Assembly: GCF_004217415.1 (NCBI RefSeq) | Contig: NZ_SHLI01000001.1 | Coordinates: 1,631,239-1,695,238 of the forward strand | Direction: 5' to 3' | Source: Spiribacter vilamensis | GTDB lineage: Bacteria > Pseudomonadota > Gammaproteobacteria > Nitrococcales > Nitrococcaceae | Length of the DNA: 64,000 nt | Shown here: positions 43,900 to 51,522 of the stretch, in pieces | How positions within the stretch are numbered: the stretch's first letter is position 1 | Layout: each line of letters opens with the position of its first letter | Made by a program: the position numbers and the translations under genes | Notes under the pieces: generated by a model | Database searches by the model: none | Seen by the model: only the letters and a program-made list of their open reading frames with translations | Told to the model about the DNA's origin: nothing

Positions 43900-44896
43900 A
43901 TCCACGGTCGGCAGCCGTAAACAGTCTCGCGGCGCTGCGATAGCCCCTGACATAGTGGCGCCCGAGCTGGCGCGCGAGCCCCGCCGAGTGGTCGGGACGC
44001 CCGAGCATCGACTGGCTGTATCGCCGTCGGCCAGTGACAAATTCAATCACTCCGGACGCGGCCAGACCAAGCCGCGCTACGATTGGCGGTAAATCAGCCG
44101 CTATGACCGCCGAGTCTGGTCGCGACATGAATCGCCCGGTCCAGTCGAGGAGTTGCAGATACTCAAGCTCGGGGCCGGGCAGCTTGTCATCCACCGCATC
44201 CCGATCGCCGTTATCGAACGACATGATTGCGGGGTTCTTTGATTCGGGGCCAAGTCTTGATCGGGCAGCACTGAATCGTTGTAGCGCCGAGCATTCCGAA
44301 GCGGCTTCCGGACGGTCTGCCATCCCCGCCCTCACCGGGTTGAGATCAACGTAGGCCATGGCGGCAAGCACGGCACCCTCATCCGCCAGGGCCTGACAAC
44401 GGTAACGGCCCTGCCAGAAGTGGCCGGTCACCCCATCCTCGCGATTGGCGCGTCGGGCAATCGGCTCGTTCAGGCACCGCATGAACCAGGATAGGCTCAT
44501 CAGCCGCGAGCGGTACGCCTCGATCATGCGGTGCACTCCGGGATGAAAAGCAGTCGAGTGATCGGCGTTGATGATTTCATGCATCCAGGCAGGCCCCTTG
44601 AACACGGATAGCCAGCGACGCAGCACCTCGGCGGGCGACCACGACCTTGCTGCTGACTCATCGATCCGAACGACCAGGTGGTAGTGATTCGACATAACCG
44701 CATAGGCGCACAGATCAACGGCGAAGGCATCGACAAGCCGACCGAGCCGCCGGCGAATCCACTCGCGTCGATAGGAGTAATCCTTGCCGGTCAGTGGGTC
44801 ATCGCCGCACAGGAATTGTCGCCGCACGCAGCGCGAGACCAGATGGTAGTAAGGCGTCACATCAAGGGCGATTTGGTTGCGGCGTGGCTGTCCCAT
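43880..44896 (-). CDS. REP-associated tyrosine transposase-type protein (Y1 HUH superfamily)
   Basis: The 338-residue protein has the HUH metal-binding motif in SNHYHLVVRID, the conserved WFMRCLNEPIARRANRE and GHFWQGRYRCQAL block, and AYVDLNPVRAGM, which mark the IS200-like/TnpA-REP group. It is single copy here with no terminal inverted repeats and no accessory gene, as for domesticated REP transposases that act on short palindromic repeats. The N-terminus (MGQPRR) is coded by a one-mismatch copy of the 11-mer (44883-44893). Its 3' end overlaps cbpA by 20 bp; upstream lies a 600-bp gap with repeat copies. Confidence 0.88.
   Translation of the reverse strand: MGQPRRNQIALDVTPYYHLVSRCVRRQFLCGDDPLTGKDYSYRREWIRRRLGRLVDAFAVDLCAYAVMSNHYHLVVRIDESAARSWSPAEVLRRWLSVFKGPAWMHEIINADHSTAFHPGVHRMIEAYRSRLMSLSWFMRCLNEPIARRANREDGVTGHFWQGRYRCQALADEGAVLAAMAYVDLNPVRAGMADRPEAASECSALQRFSAARSRLGPESKNPAIMSFDNGDRDAVDDKLPGPELEYLQLLDWTGRFMSRPDSAVIAADLPPIVARLGLAASGVIEFVTGRRRYSQSMLGRPDHSAGLARQLGRHYVRGYRSAARLFTAADRGFNPTGG
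44883..44893. repeat. Variant 11-mer GGGACAGCCAC at the transposase start
   Basis: On the minus strand GGGACAGCCAC, one base from the main motif, overlaps codons 1-5 of the transposase gene. The same variant occurs at 46043 and 46600. Confidence 0.55.
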
Positions 44897-45171
44897 CCGA
44901 AATAGCTCCCTGACCGGACTGTTCGTGTGGTGGTGTTGAGTAGCAAAAGAGTGGAGCAGTCGCCGGCCGCGCGGTTTGGCATCCTTTCCTCAACCGCGTT
45001 GCCGCCGACTGACCACGGTTTGAGTATTACCTGACAGGAAAACTTTCGCCAGCCGGATCAGAGGCTTAGGGATCGGGCGGTAGCAGATATTCGACAGGCG
45101 GAGGAATCCATCGGCAAACGCTGCGCAGCCGAGAGGATGTCGTGCGGTAAAAGTCGCCTCACCGAGACTAC

Positions 45172-45182
45172 GGGACAGGCAC
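45172..45182. repeat. GGGACAGGCAC copy upstream of the transposase
   Basis: Context GACTACGGGACAGGCACAAA, 276 bp from the transposase start codon. Confidence 0.8.
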
Positions 45183-45332
45183 AAACATGACAGGGAGACT
45201 AAAGGGGAGTTATCCAAGGTAAATAGGTGACCAGCCGCCGATCCGAGGACATATCAGCGTCCCTGCTGCCAAATCCGACGGGTCAGCGGCTGGTCGACTT
45301 TCAGTATCCACACCCTTTAACCCTGGTGGTAT

Positions 45333-45348
45333 CCCCCATATGAGGGGG
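45333..45348. repeat. CCCCC-N6-GGGGG dyad
   Basis: Five C (45333-45337), ATATGA, five G (45344-45348), with further partial pairing outside (TAT/GTA). Possible hairpin or operator; function unknown. Confidence 0.4.
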
Positions 45349-45402
45349 TAGGAGTCGTGCTTGTCGCGCTCTACTAAACCCCTTAACCTTCGACATGACA
45401 GT

Positions 45403-45438
45403 GTAGTTCGGGACAGGCACATTATCGGGGCTGTCCCG
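45403..45438 (+). repeat. REP-like element: GTAG plus stem-loop containing the 11-mer
   Basis: GTAG (45403-45406), TT, then CGGGACAG (45409-45416) pairing perfectly with CTGTCCCG (45431-45438) across 14 nt. REP sequences recognised by REP-associated transposases have a GTAG/GTGG tetranucleotide just 5' of such a stem, and a transposase of that group lies about 0.5 kb away. Confidence 0.6.
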
Positions 45439-45512
45439 CAAACAACGCGCAGCTCGCGCACCGACCTCCATGCAGAACTGAATTCGACTACCTTAATTAT
45501 GGGTTTAGCTTG

Positions 45513-46175
45513 ATGACCGACGTGAACCTCGCCACAGCGCAGGAAAACATGGTGGAGCAGCAGTTACGGACCTGGGACGTGCTCAACGAACGAGTTCTCG
45601 AGGTCATGCAGAAGCTGCCGCGCCATGAGTTCGTGCCGACGGCATTCGCGAACCTCGCTTATGCCGATATGCAGCTGCCCCTCGGATATGACCAGGTCAT
45701 GCTGGAACCGAAAGTCGAAGCGCGCCTGCTACAGGCACTCGATCCGCAACCCAACGAGCGGGTACTGGAGATTGGCACCGGTACGGGCTTTCTGACGGCC
45801 TGCCTGGGTGAGATGGCCGCGAATGTCACCAGCGTCGACATTTATGCCGATTTCACCGAGCTCGCATCGTCCAACCTCAAGCAGGCGGGGATCGACAACA
45901 CCCGTCTTGAGACCGCAGATGCCGCAGCGGGCTGGGATGATGGGCAGCGCTATGACGTAATTGCCGTCACGGGGTCTCTACCCGAACTCCATCAGGGGTT
46001 TCACCGCAGTCTCGCAGAAGGCGGGCGATTGTTTTTAATAGTGGGACAGCCACCAATCATGGAGGCCGTTTTGATTACACGAGTATCGGATGATCAGTGG
46101 GCATGCGAGAGCCTGTTTGATACGAGTGCACCCGCACTGGTTGGCGCGCCCGTCACCCGCAGCTTCGCGGTCTGA
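45513..46175 (+). CDS. Protein-L-isoaspartate O-methyltransferase family protein
   Basis: The 220-residue SAM-dependent methyltransferase has MVEQQLRTWDVLNERVLEVM, RHEFVP, YADMQLPLGYDQVMLEPKV and the SAM-binding VLEIGTGTGFLTACLGEMA. It belongs to the Pcm-like branch encoded before tolC in many gammaproteobacteria, which may not have classical repair activity. ATG 45513 is preferred to the adjacent TTG. Confidence 0.85.
   Translation: MTDVNLATAQENMVEQQLRTWDVLNERVLEVMQKLPRHEFVPTAFANLAYADMQLPLGYDQVMLEPKVEARLLQALDPQPNERVLEIGTGTGFLTACLGEMAANVTSVDIYADFTELASSNLKQAGIDNTRLETADAAAGWDDGQRYDVIAVTGSLPELHQGFHRSLAEGGRLFLIVGQPPIMEAVLITRVSDDQWACESLFDTSAPALVGAPVTRSFAV
46043..46053. repeat. Variant 11-mer GGGACAGCCAC in the methyltransferase gene
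   Basis: One mismatch to the main motif; reads VGQPP. Confidence 0.45.
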
Positions 46176-46201
46176 CGACTACCTCTCATCGGATCGACGC
46201 C

Positions 46202-46525
46202 TTGCTAACCGTCACACCCACGGAATTGTACGAGCAGTTAAGTACGGGACAGGCACGTCTCACACTGCTCGACGTCCGCGAAGACTGGGAGACTGCCATT
46301 AATCATCTCGAGGGCAGTGTTTTCGCACCCATGAGCCGGCTCAGTCCCGAGTTTTTAAACGAGCTACCGCAGGATAGAGATACAGTGGTGATATGCCATC
46401 ACGGCATGCGAAGCGCTCAGGTAGTAAACTGGCTCGAGCAAAACGGACACCAGCGAGTCTTCAATTTGAGCGGCGGAATCGATGCCTGGTGCCGTTCCGT
46501 CGACCCCGATCTCCCGCAATACTGA
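46202..46525 (+). CDS. Single-domain rhodanese
   Basis: The 107-residue rhodanese has LLDVREDWE, the catalytic Cys in ICHHGMRSAQ and VFNLSGGIDAW. GlpE-like cytoplasmic sulfurtransferase. The start appears to be TTG 46202; an alternative is not visible without losing the first strand. A GGGACAGGCAC copy at 46246 reads TGQAR just before the VRE motif. Lies between pcm-like and tolC genes. Confidence 0.88.
   Translation: MLTVTPTELYEQLSTGQARLTLLDVREDWETAINHLEGSVFAPMSRLSPEFLNELPQDRDTVVICHHGMRSAQVVNWLEQNGHQRVFNLSGGIDAWCRSVDPDLPQY
46246..46256. repeat. GGGACAGGCAC copy in the rhodanese gene
   Basis: Reads STGQAR in the N-terminal turn before the first core strand. Confidence 0.8.
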
Positions 46526-46542
46526 TCAGACAGGATCTACTC

Positions 46543-47862
46543 ATGCTTTACCCGGAAAAAAGACCCACGGCCGCTGCCCTGTTCGTCGCCGCCCTTATGG
46601 TGGCTGTCCCAAACCTCGTTAGCGCCGAAGGTCTTTCCAGCATCTACGAACAGGCGCGCAGTAGCGATCCCCAGTTCCAGCAGGACGTGGCCGACCTTAA
46701 TGCCAGAGAGGAGCTGCTGCCCCAGGCGAAGGCCGGGCTGCGGCCGGATGTCTCGCTGAATTCAACATTCGATGCGATAGACAACCGCAATCTGAACGAT
46801 CAGTACCGTGAACTGACCTACGGGATCTCACTCAATCAGCCACTCTATCGCTATTCACAGAGCCAGGCGGTGGATCAGGCAGATGCGCAGGTCAGTCAGG
46901 CTCAGGCCGAGTTCGCGTTCGCGGAGCAGGAACTCATCCTGCGAGTGGCTGAACGGTATTTCGCCGTTCTCGACGCACGCGAAGCTCTGGATGCCGCCGA
47001 GGCCAATCTCGAGGCCATTCAGCGTCAGCTCGATCAGGCCGAGCAGCGCTTCGAGGTCGGCGTCATTGCTCGAACCGACGTTGAGGAAGCACGCGCCCAG
47101 GCGGATCTGGCACGTGCCGAACGGCTACAGGCGAAAGACGATCTTGCCAGCCGGCGCGAGGAACTCAGGGAACTGACGAACCGGGCACCCGCGGAGCTCA
47201 ATCCCGTTAAAAGCGGCGTCTCGCTGACGCCGCCAGAGCCTGCAGAGTCCGCCGCCTGGAGAGCGCGGGCAGAAGAAGAAAACCGACAGCTCGCCGCCGC
47301 ACGGTTCGCAGCCGAGGCCGCGATGGAAGGGGTGGATATACAACGCGGTGGACGCCTGCCAACAGCCGATCTGGTCGCCGGATACAACCGCTCACGTGAG
47401 TACGGAAAGCCTGGCCCCGAAACCGAAGCGAATCAGTTGAGCGCCGGCGTAGAGCTGAACCTTCCACTGTATCAGGGGGGTGAAGTATCCTCCGGCATTC
47501 GCGAGGCACAGGCCCGTTACACCGAAGCGCGCGGAGCGCTGGAACAAACCCGCCGCACAGTCGCCCGTAACGCGGCCAACGCCTACCGAGGCGTTCTGAC
47601 AGCTCTTGAGCGGGTGCGGGCGCTTGACCAGGCACGGGTATCAACCCGGGCGGCCGTTGAGGCCACCGAGGCCGGCTTTGAGGTGGGCACCCGGACGATT
47701 GTCGACGTGCTTAACGCTCAGCGGGAACTGTTCAATGCGGAACGCGATTACGAGCAGGCGCGGCACGCTTACCTGCTCAATACCCTGAGACTGCAGCAGG
47801 CCGCCGGGACGCTGACCGAAGCGGATCTCGAGCGGGTCAACGCACTACTCGGACAGACTTGA
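46543..47862 (+). CDS. tolC: TolC family outer-membrane efflux channel
   Basis: The 439-residue protein has a signal peptide (AALFVAALMVAVPNLVSAEG) and two repeats of coiled-coil hairpins (QADAQVSQAQAEFAFAEQELILRVAERYFAVLDA; ARYTEARGALEQTRRTVARNAANAYRGVL), with GTRTIVDVLNAQRELFNAERDYEQARHAYLL near the end, the classic TolC signature. It forms the trimeric exit duct for efflux pumps and type I secretion. The signal peptide contains a one-mismatch antisense 11-mer (46600). Overlaps the convergent waaA end by 18 bp. Confidence 0.95.
   Translation: MLYPEKRPTAAALFVAALMVAVPNLVSAEGLSSIYEQARSSDPQFQQDVADLNAREELLPQAKAGLRPDVSLNSTFDAIDNRNLNDQYRELTYGISLNQPLYRYSQSQAVDQADAQVSQAQAEFAFAEQELILRVAERYFAVLDAREALDAAEANLEAIQRQLDQAEQRFEVGVIARTDVEEARAQADLARAERLQAKDDLASRREELRELTNRAPAELNPVKSGVSLTPPEPAESAAWRARAEEENRQLAAARFAAEAAMEGVDIQRGGRLPTADLVAGYNRSREYGKPGPETEANQLSAGVELNLPLYQGGEVSSGIREAQARYTEARGALEQTRRTVARNAANAYRGVLTALERVRALDQARVSTRAAVEATEAGFEVGTRTIVDVLNAQRELFNAERDYEQARHAYLLNTLRLQQAAGTLTEADLERVNALLGQT
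46600..46610. repeat. Variant antisense 11-mer in the tolC signal peptide
   Basis: GTGGCTGTCCC followed by AAACC, one mismatch to GTGCCTGTCCC; reads VAVPN. Confidence 0.45.
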
Positions 47863-49149
47863 CCCATCGTTAGCGGCCAGAAGCGTCTCGTTAAGAATCT
47901 GCCGCGTCCGAGCGCTCGCGCCGCGGTGCGCCTGGATGACGGCCTCCGCGCTTCGGCCGGTCGCATCAAGAAAGTGCCTGTCCCGAACCAGGCGCTGCAG
48001 TGAATCGGCGAGTTCGTTCGCACCGTGCACCCTTATCCGTGCGCCCTGGTCCTCGAGAAGCCGGTCCACTTGCTGGAAATTCGTGACATGAGGCCCCATT
48101 AGTACGGGCTTACCGAGGGCAGCGGGCTCGAGCGGATTATGACCGCCAACGGGCACCAGGCTTCCACCAACAAACGCGACATCCCCCGCCGACAGATACT
48201 TGATCATTTCCCCGACGGTATCTGCCAGCAGTACGTGAGCGGTCTGATACCGATCGTCGTCCTTGCCGAGCTGCGACGCCTTGATAACGTGCCTGTCCCA
48301 AACCTCGGCCCCCTCACCAGCCGGCCACCGAAACCGTTCCGGATGCCGAGGCACGACGATGAGCATCGCGTCGGGAAAAGCCGCAAGCAGTGCCTCGTGT
48401 GCCTCGCGGACCTGGTCCGCCTCTCCCTGCCTGAGACTCGCCGCTACCCAGACGAAACGTTCAGGCCCGATCCGCGCTCGTAACCTTTGACCCGCCACAA
48501 CCTGTCTGTGGTCAATCGCCTGGTCGAATTTGAGATTGCCGGTGACATGGATCTTCCGGTTCGGGACACCCATATTGTGAAAACGCCCAGCGTCTTCCTC
48601 GGTTTGCGCGCAAAGGCAGGCTATACCTTGAAGCGACTGGCGTATCAGCGCGCCAAAACGCGCGTAACGCGCCAGGCTCGCGGGGCTCAGCCTGGCGTTG
48701 ATCAAGGCGACCGGGATACCGCGTGCCGCCAACGCCGCGAACCGGTTGGGCCAGATCTCGAGCTCGATGAAAATCGCCGCCCGGGGTGACAGGGCGCCGA
48801 CAAAGCGGTCGACCGCCGTCGGCACATCAACGGGTGGATAGCCGCTTTGCACGCTCGCTCCGTAGCGACTGCGGATCGTTTCCAGTCCGGTTGGCGTATT
48901 CGTGGTGATGAAAAGCGGCCAGCCATCTTCAAGCAACCGGTCGATAAAGCTCTGCGCAGCGCGCGCTTCGCCGACCGATGCAGCGTGGACCCAGATCGCT
49001 CCCGGGGCCGGCGGTTGATCACGATAGTCGCCCCAGCGCTGGTGCAGCCCCCCTTTATACGCCGGGTTCCTGCGCCGGAGTCGCCACAGATAAAACCGGT
49101 AGGCGGGCGAGAGACAGCGTGACAGCATGCGATACGTGGTCAGATTCAT
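47845..49149 (-). CDS. waaA: 3-deoxy-D-manno-octulosonic acid (Kdo) transferase
   Basis: The 434-residue inner-membrane glycosyltransferase adds Kdo to lipid A precursor. It has an N-terminal anchor helix region, IWVHAASVGEARAA, IFIELEIWPN, TGNLKFD, and the GT-B donor site AFVGGSLVPVGGHNPLEPAALGKPVLMGPH. The start at 49149 gives the conserved N-terminus; an in-frame ATG at 49194 would add a leader made partly of the 11-mer (MGQAR). Internal copies at 47974 (RDRHF) and 48289 (WDRHV). With kdkA next door, this is probably a monofunctional Kdo transferase. Confidence 0.95.
   Translation of the reverse strand: MNLTTYRMLSRCLSPAYRFYLWRLRRRNPAYKGGLHQRWGDYRDQPPAPGAIWVHAASVGEARAAQSFIDRLLEDGWPLFITTNTPTGLETIRSRYGASVQSGYPPVDVPTAVDRFVGALSPRAAIFIELEIWPNRFAALAARGIPVALINARLSPASLARYARFGALIRQSLQGIACLCAQTEEDAGRFHNMGVPNRKIHVTGNLKFDQAIDHRQVVAGQRLRARIGPERFVWVAASLRQGEADQVREAHEALLAAFPDAMLIVVPRHPERFRWPAGEGAEVWDRHVIKASQLGKDDDRYQTAHVLLADTVGEMIKYLSAGDVAFVGGSLVPVGGHNPLEPAALGKPVLMGPHVTNFQQVDRLLEDQGARIRVHGANELADSLQRLVRDRHFLDATGRSAEAVIQAHRGASARTRQILNETLLAANDGSSLSE
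47974..47984 (-). repeat. GGGACAGGCAC copy in waaA
   Basis: On the coding strand; reads VRDRHFL near the C-terminus. Confidence 0.8.
48289..48299 (-). repeat. GGGACAGGCAC copy in waaA
   Basis: Context GGTTTGGGACAGGCACGTT on the coding strand; reads VWDRHV in a loop between domains. Confidence 0.8.
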
Positions 49150-49181
49150 CGGCTCAATCGCTTGTCGGCGGGCATTACAAC

Positions 49182-49192
49182 GTGCCTGTCCC
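49182..49192 (-). repeat. GGGACAGGCAC copy in the waaA leader
   Basis: Overlaps a possible upstream start ATG 49194 (MGQAR) and lies in the divergent waaA-kdkA gap. Confidence 0.75.
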
Positions 49193-49270
49193 ATTGCTTT
49201 GTCCCGTCGCTTCCGCGCTGAGTGATAACCTCAACGCCGTCGGTGAGGATTCACGGGGATAGGTGCGGTG

Positions 49271-49981
49271 ATGGCCCATATCAACTTCCGACAACAGGAA
49301 CGCGATTACTTTATCAGTCCGGCCTCCGCAGCACCTGATGACCTGCCGGCGTACCTGTTCGATGCGGAGTCACTCGAAGCGCGGGGAGCCATCGAGAGTC
49401 AGGCCCGGGGCCGTGCCGAGGCCTATTTCCTTCGCTTCAACGATCAGCGCCTCGTGCTTCGCCACTATCGTCGGGGCGGGCTACCCCGCCATCTCAGTAA
49501 TGATCGATTCATCTGGGCCGGCCTCTCCCGCTGCCGACCTTGGCGGGAACTTGCAGTCACCGCTCGCCTCCGTGAGCTCGGGCTTTCCGTGCCTGTCCCG
49601 TACGGTGGGCATATCCAAAGGCTGGGACTGAGCTACACCGCGGATATCGTCACGGAACAGATCGCGGGTGCCCGACCTTTGGCCGACCTGGCCAGCGGCG
49701 GTATGCCCGACGCAATCTGGCGCGAAGTCGGTCGAGTGATCCGGTGTTTCCACGACGCAGGCGTTCATCATGCGGATCTCAATGTCCGTAACATCCTTAT
49801 CGATGACCGTTTGAAGGCCTGGCTGATCGACTGGGATCGGGGTCATCTACGGGCAAACACCGCGATGAAGGCACGGAGCCTGGCGCGGCTGCGACGCTCT
49901 TTCAGCCGCGAGCCCACCCTGGCATCGGCTGCAGCTACTGGCTGGCCCGCTCTGATCGAGGCCTACAAGGAGGGTCCCTGA
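49271..49981 (+). CDS. kdkA: 3-deoxy-D-manno-octulosonic acid kinase
   Basis: The 236-residue Kdo kinase of the protein-kinase-like fold has LRHYRRGGL, GVHHADLNVRNILI (catalytic Asp loop) and LIDWDRGHLR (metal-binding Asp). It phosphorylates the single Kdo of lipid A. ATG 49271 is preferred over the adjacent GTG 49268. Antisense repeat copy at 49589 reads VPVPYG. Divergent from waaA, convergent overlap of 19 bp with hldE. Confidence 0.93.
   Translation: MAHINFRQQERDYFISPASAAPDDLPAYLFDAESLEARGAIESQARGRAEAYFLRFNDQRLVLRHYRRGGLPRHLSNDRFIWAGLSRCRPWRELAVTARLRELGLSVPVPYGGHIQRLGLSYTADIVTEQIAGARPLADLASGGMPDAIWREVGRVIRCFHDAGVHHADLNVRNILIDDRLKAWLIDWDRGHLRANTAMKARSLARLRRSFSREPTLASAAATGWPALIEAYKEGP
49589..49599 (-). 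repeat. Antisense 11-mer copy in kdkA
   Basis: GTGCCTGTCCC on the coding strand, reading SVPVPYG. Confidence 0.75.
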
Positions 49982-51423
49982 ATCCGGTCGATGATCGCGC
50001 TGGTGGACTCTCCCTCGATGAAGTCGAGGACTTTGACCTCCCCGCCTGCCGCCGTGACGGCGTCGTAACCGGCAATAGCCTGTGGCTGATAGTCCCCGCC
50101 CTTGACCAGCACGTCCGGCAGTATCGCTTCGATTAGCGCCGCCGGCGTATCTTCCGAAAAAGCAATCACCCAATCCACGGATCCCAGCGCAGCGACAACC
50201 GCCATGCGCTGGGCGAGTGACATCACCGGGCGGCCGGCCCCCTTGAGACGTCTCACGGATTCATCGTCATTGATCGCGACGATCAGGCGATCGCCCAGCG
50301 AACGTGCCTGTCGCAAATAATGGACGTGGCCGGCATGGAGCAAATCGAAACAGCCGTTTGTCATCACAATGCGCTCGCCCCGCTGGCGGAGCGGTTCCAG
50401 AAGCCTGACCAGTGACTGCGGATCGGTGACCTGGTAGTCACCCGGTGACTGACCGGTGGCGGCCTCCAGCTCGGGCACGGTGACTGACGCCGTACCCACC
50501 TTGGCAACGACCAGCGACGCCGCGAGATTCGCCAGTGCCGTGGCCTGCCGCAAATCGACGCCCGCCGCCAGCGACGCCGCCAGCAGTGCGATAACGGTGT
50601 CACCCGCCCCCGTGACATCGAAAACCTCCCGCGCATGGGCCGGCAAATGGAAAGGCTCTGCTCCACGGCGTAGCAGGCTCATACCCGCCTCGCCCCGCGT
50701 CACCAGCATTCCGTCGAGGGAGAGTTCATCGAGGGCTGCGGGAACAACTTCCTCGAGACCGTGCCTGTCCCAAACCTCCTGATCCCGATCAACTCCGCTC
50801 GCCCCCTGCTTTTCCTGGTAGCGCTTGAACTCGCCAACATTCGGGGTCAGCAGTGTTGCGCCTGCGTATCCATGCCAGTCCGTGCCCTTGGGGTCGACGA
50901 GGATCGGGACAGGCACTTCTCTTGCCTTGCCGATCAGTGCCTCGACATGCGAGAGGGTTCCCTTGGCGTAGTCGGAGATGATGACGACATCGGTCTCTGC
51001 GAGCGCCTGCGCGAACACGTCCGTCAGGCCGTTCGTTTCCGTGGCGGTGAACGGCCGCTCGAAATCGAGCCGCATTAGCTGCTGACGCTGACTGAGGACC
51101 CGCAGCTTGCAGATGGTCGGATGGGTGTCGACACGCTGTAGCAGTGGCTCAACGCCCCCCTCCCGCAGGCGAGACTCGAGGAGCCGGCCGTGATCATCGT
51201 CACCGATCAGCCCGATAACACGCACTTGGGCGCCCAGCGCGCCGAGGTTCATCGCAACGTTCGCGGCACCACCGGGGCGCATGTCTTCGCCATCCACCCG
51301 CAGCACCGGCACCGGCGCCTCCGGCGAGATCCGGCTGGTGGGTCCATGCCAGTAGCGATCGAGCATGACATCACCGACCACGAGTACTCGGGCGCTACCA
51401 AAATCCGGCAATTCCAGCTGCAT
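49963..51423 (-). CDS. hldE: Bifunctional heptose 7-phosphate kinase/heptose 1-phosphate adenylyltransferase
   Basis: The 486-residue protein has an N-terminal ribokinase-like domain (VVGDVMLDRYWHG, MRPGGAANVAMNLGALGA, DVTGAGDTVIALLAASLAAG) and a C-terminal cytidylyltransferase-like domain (MTNGCFDLLHAGHVHYLRQARSLGD). It makes ADP-heptose for LPS with HldD at 59757. GAGGG before ATG 51423 sets the start. Repeat copies: antisense at 50906 (EVPVPI) and sense at 50761 (VWDRHG), both in the kinase domain. Confidence 0.95.
   Translation of the reverse strand: MQLELPDFGSARVLVVGDVMLDRYWHGPTSRISPEAPVPVLRVDGEDMRPGGAANVAMNLGALGAQVRVIGLIGDDDHGRLLESRLREGGVEPLLQRVDTHPTICKLRVLSQRQQLMRLDFERPFTATETNGLTDVFAQALAETDVVIISDYAKGTLSHVEALIGKAREVPVPILVDPKGTDWHGYAGATLLTPNVGEFKRYQEKQGASGVDRDQEVWDRHGLEEVVPAALDELSLDGMLVTRGEAGMSLLRRGAEPFHLPAHAREVFDVTGAGDTVIALLAASLAAGVDLRQATALANLAASLVVAKVGTASVTVPELEAATGQSPGDYQVTDPQSLVRLLEPLRQRGERIVMTNGCFDLLHAGHVHYLRQARSLGDRLIVAINDDESVRRLKGAGRPVMSLAQRMAVVAALGSVDWVIAFSEDTPAALIEAILPDVLVKGGDYQPQAIAGYDAVTAAGGEVKVLDFIEGESTSAIIDRIQGPSL
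50761..50771 (-). repeat. GGGACAGGCAC copy in hldE
   Basis: Coding-strand context GGTTTGGGACAGGCACGG; reads VWDRHG in a loop of the kinase domain, where canonical HldE has no such peptide that I recall. Confidence 0.8.
50906..50916 (+). repeat. Antisense 11-mer copy in hldE
   Basis: Reads EVPVPI; VPVPILVDPKG is close to the normal family sequence, so this copy may partly reflect protein constraint. Confidence 0.6.
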
Positions 51424-51522
51424 CAAGACCCTCAAAACGGTAAATTGTGCGAATAATGATTCAGATTCTAGCAGGCACCAAGATCGATCACCCGCCAGCG
51501 CTCAATCAGGGCAGGCGCTAAC

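Larger units (their letters stand above)
44897..45512. other. Long intergenic region upstream of the transposase and pcm
   Basis: About 600 bp without a credible gene between divergent transposase and pcm starts. It contains 11-mer copies at 45172 and 45410, the REP-like hairpin at 45403-45438 and a CCCCC/GGGGG dyad at 45333-45348. Promoters for both neighbours must be here, but no strong sigma70 match stood out. Confidence 0.7.

Noticed and set aside
43880-44896. Complete insertion sequence around the Y1 transposase
   Set aside because: I see no tnpB, left/right end hairpins or target duplication at its borders; it looks like a stand-alone REP-type transposase.
50304-50314. GTGCCTGTCGC in hldE as a repeat copy
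   Set aside because: One mismatch and a natural coding sequence (RQARS) of the nucleotidyltransferase domain.
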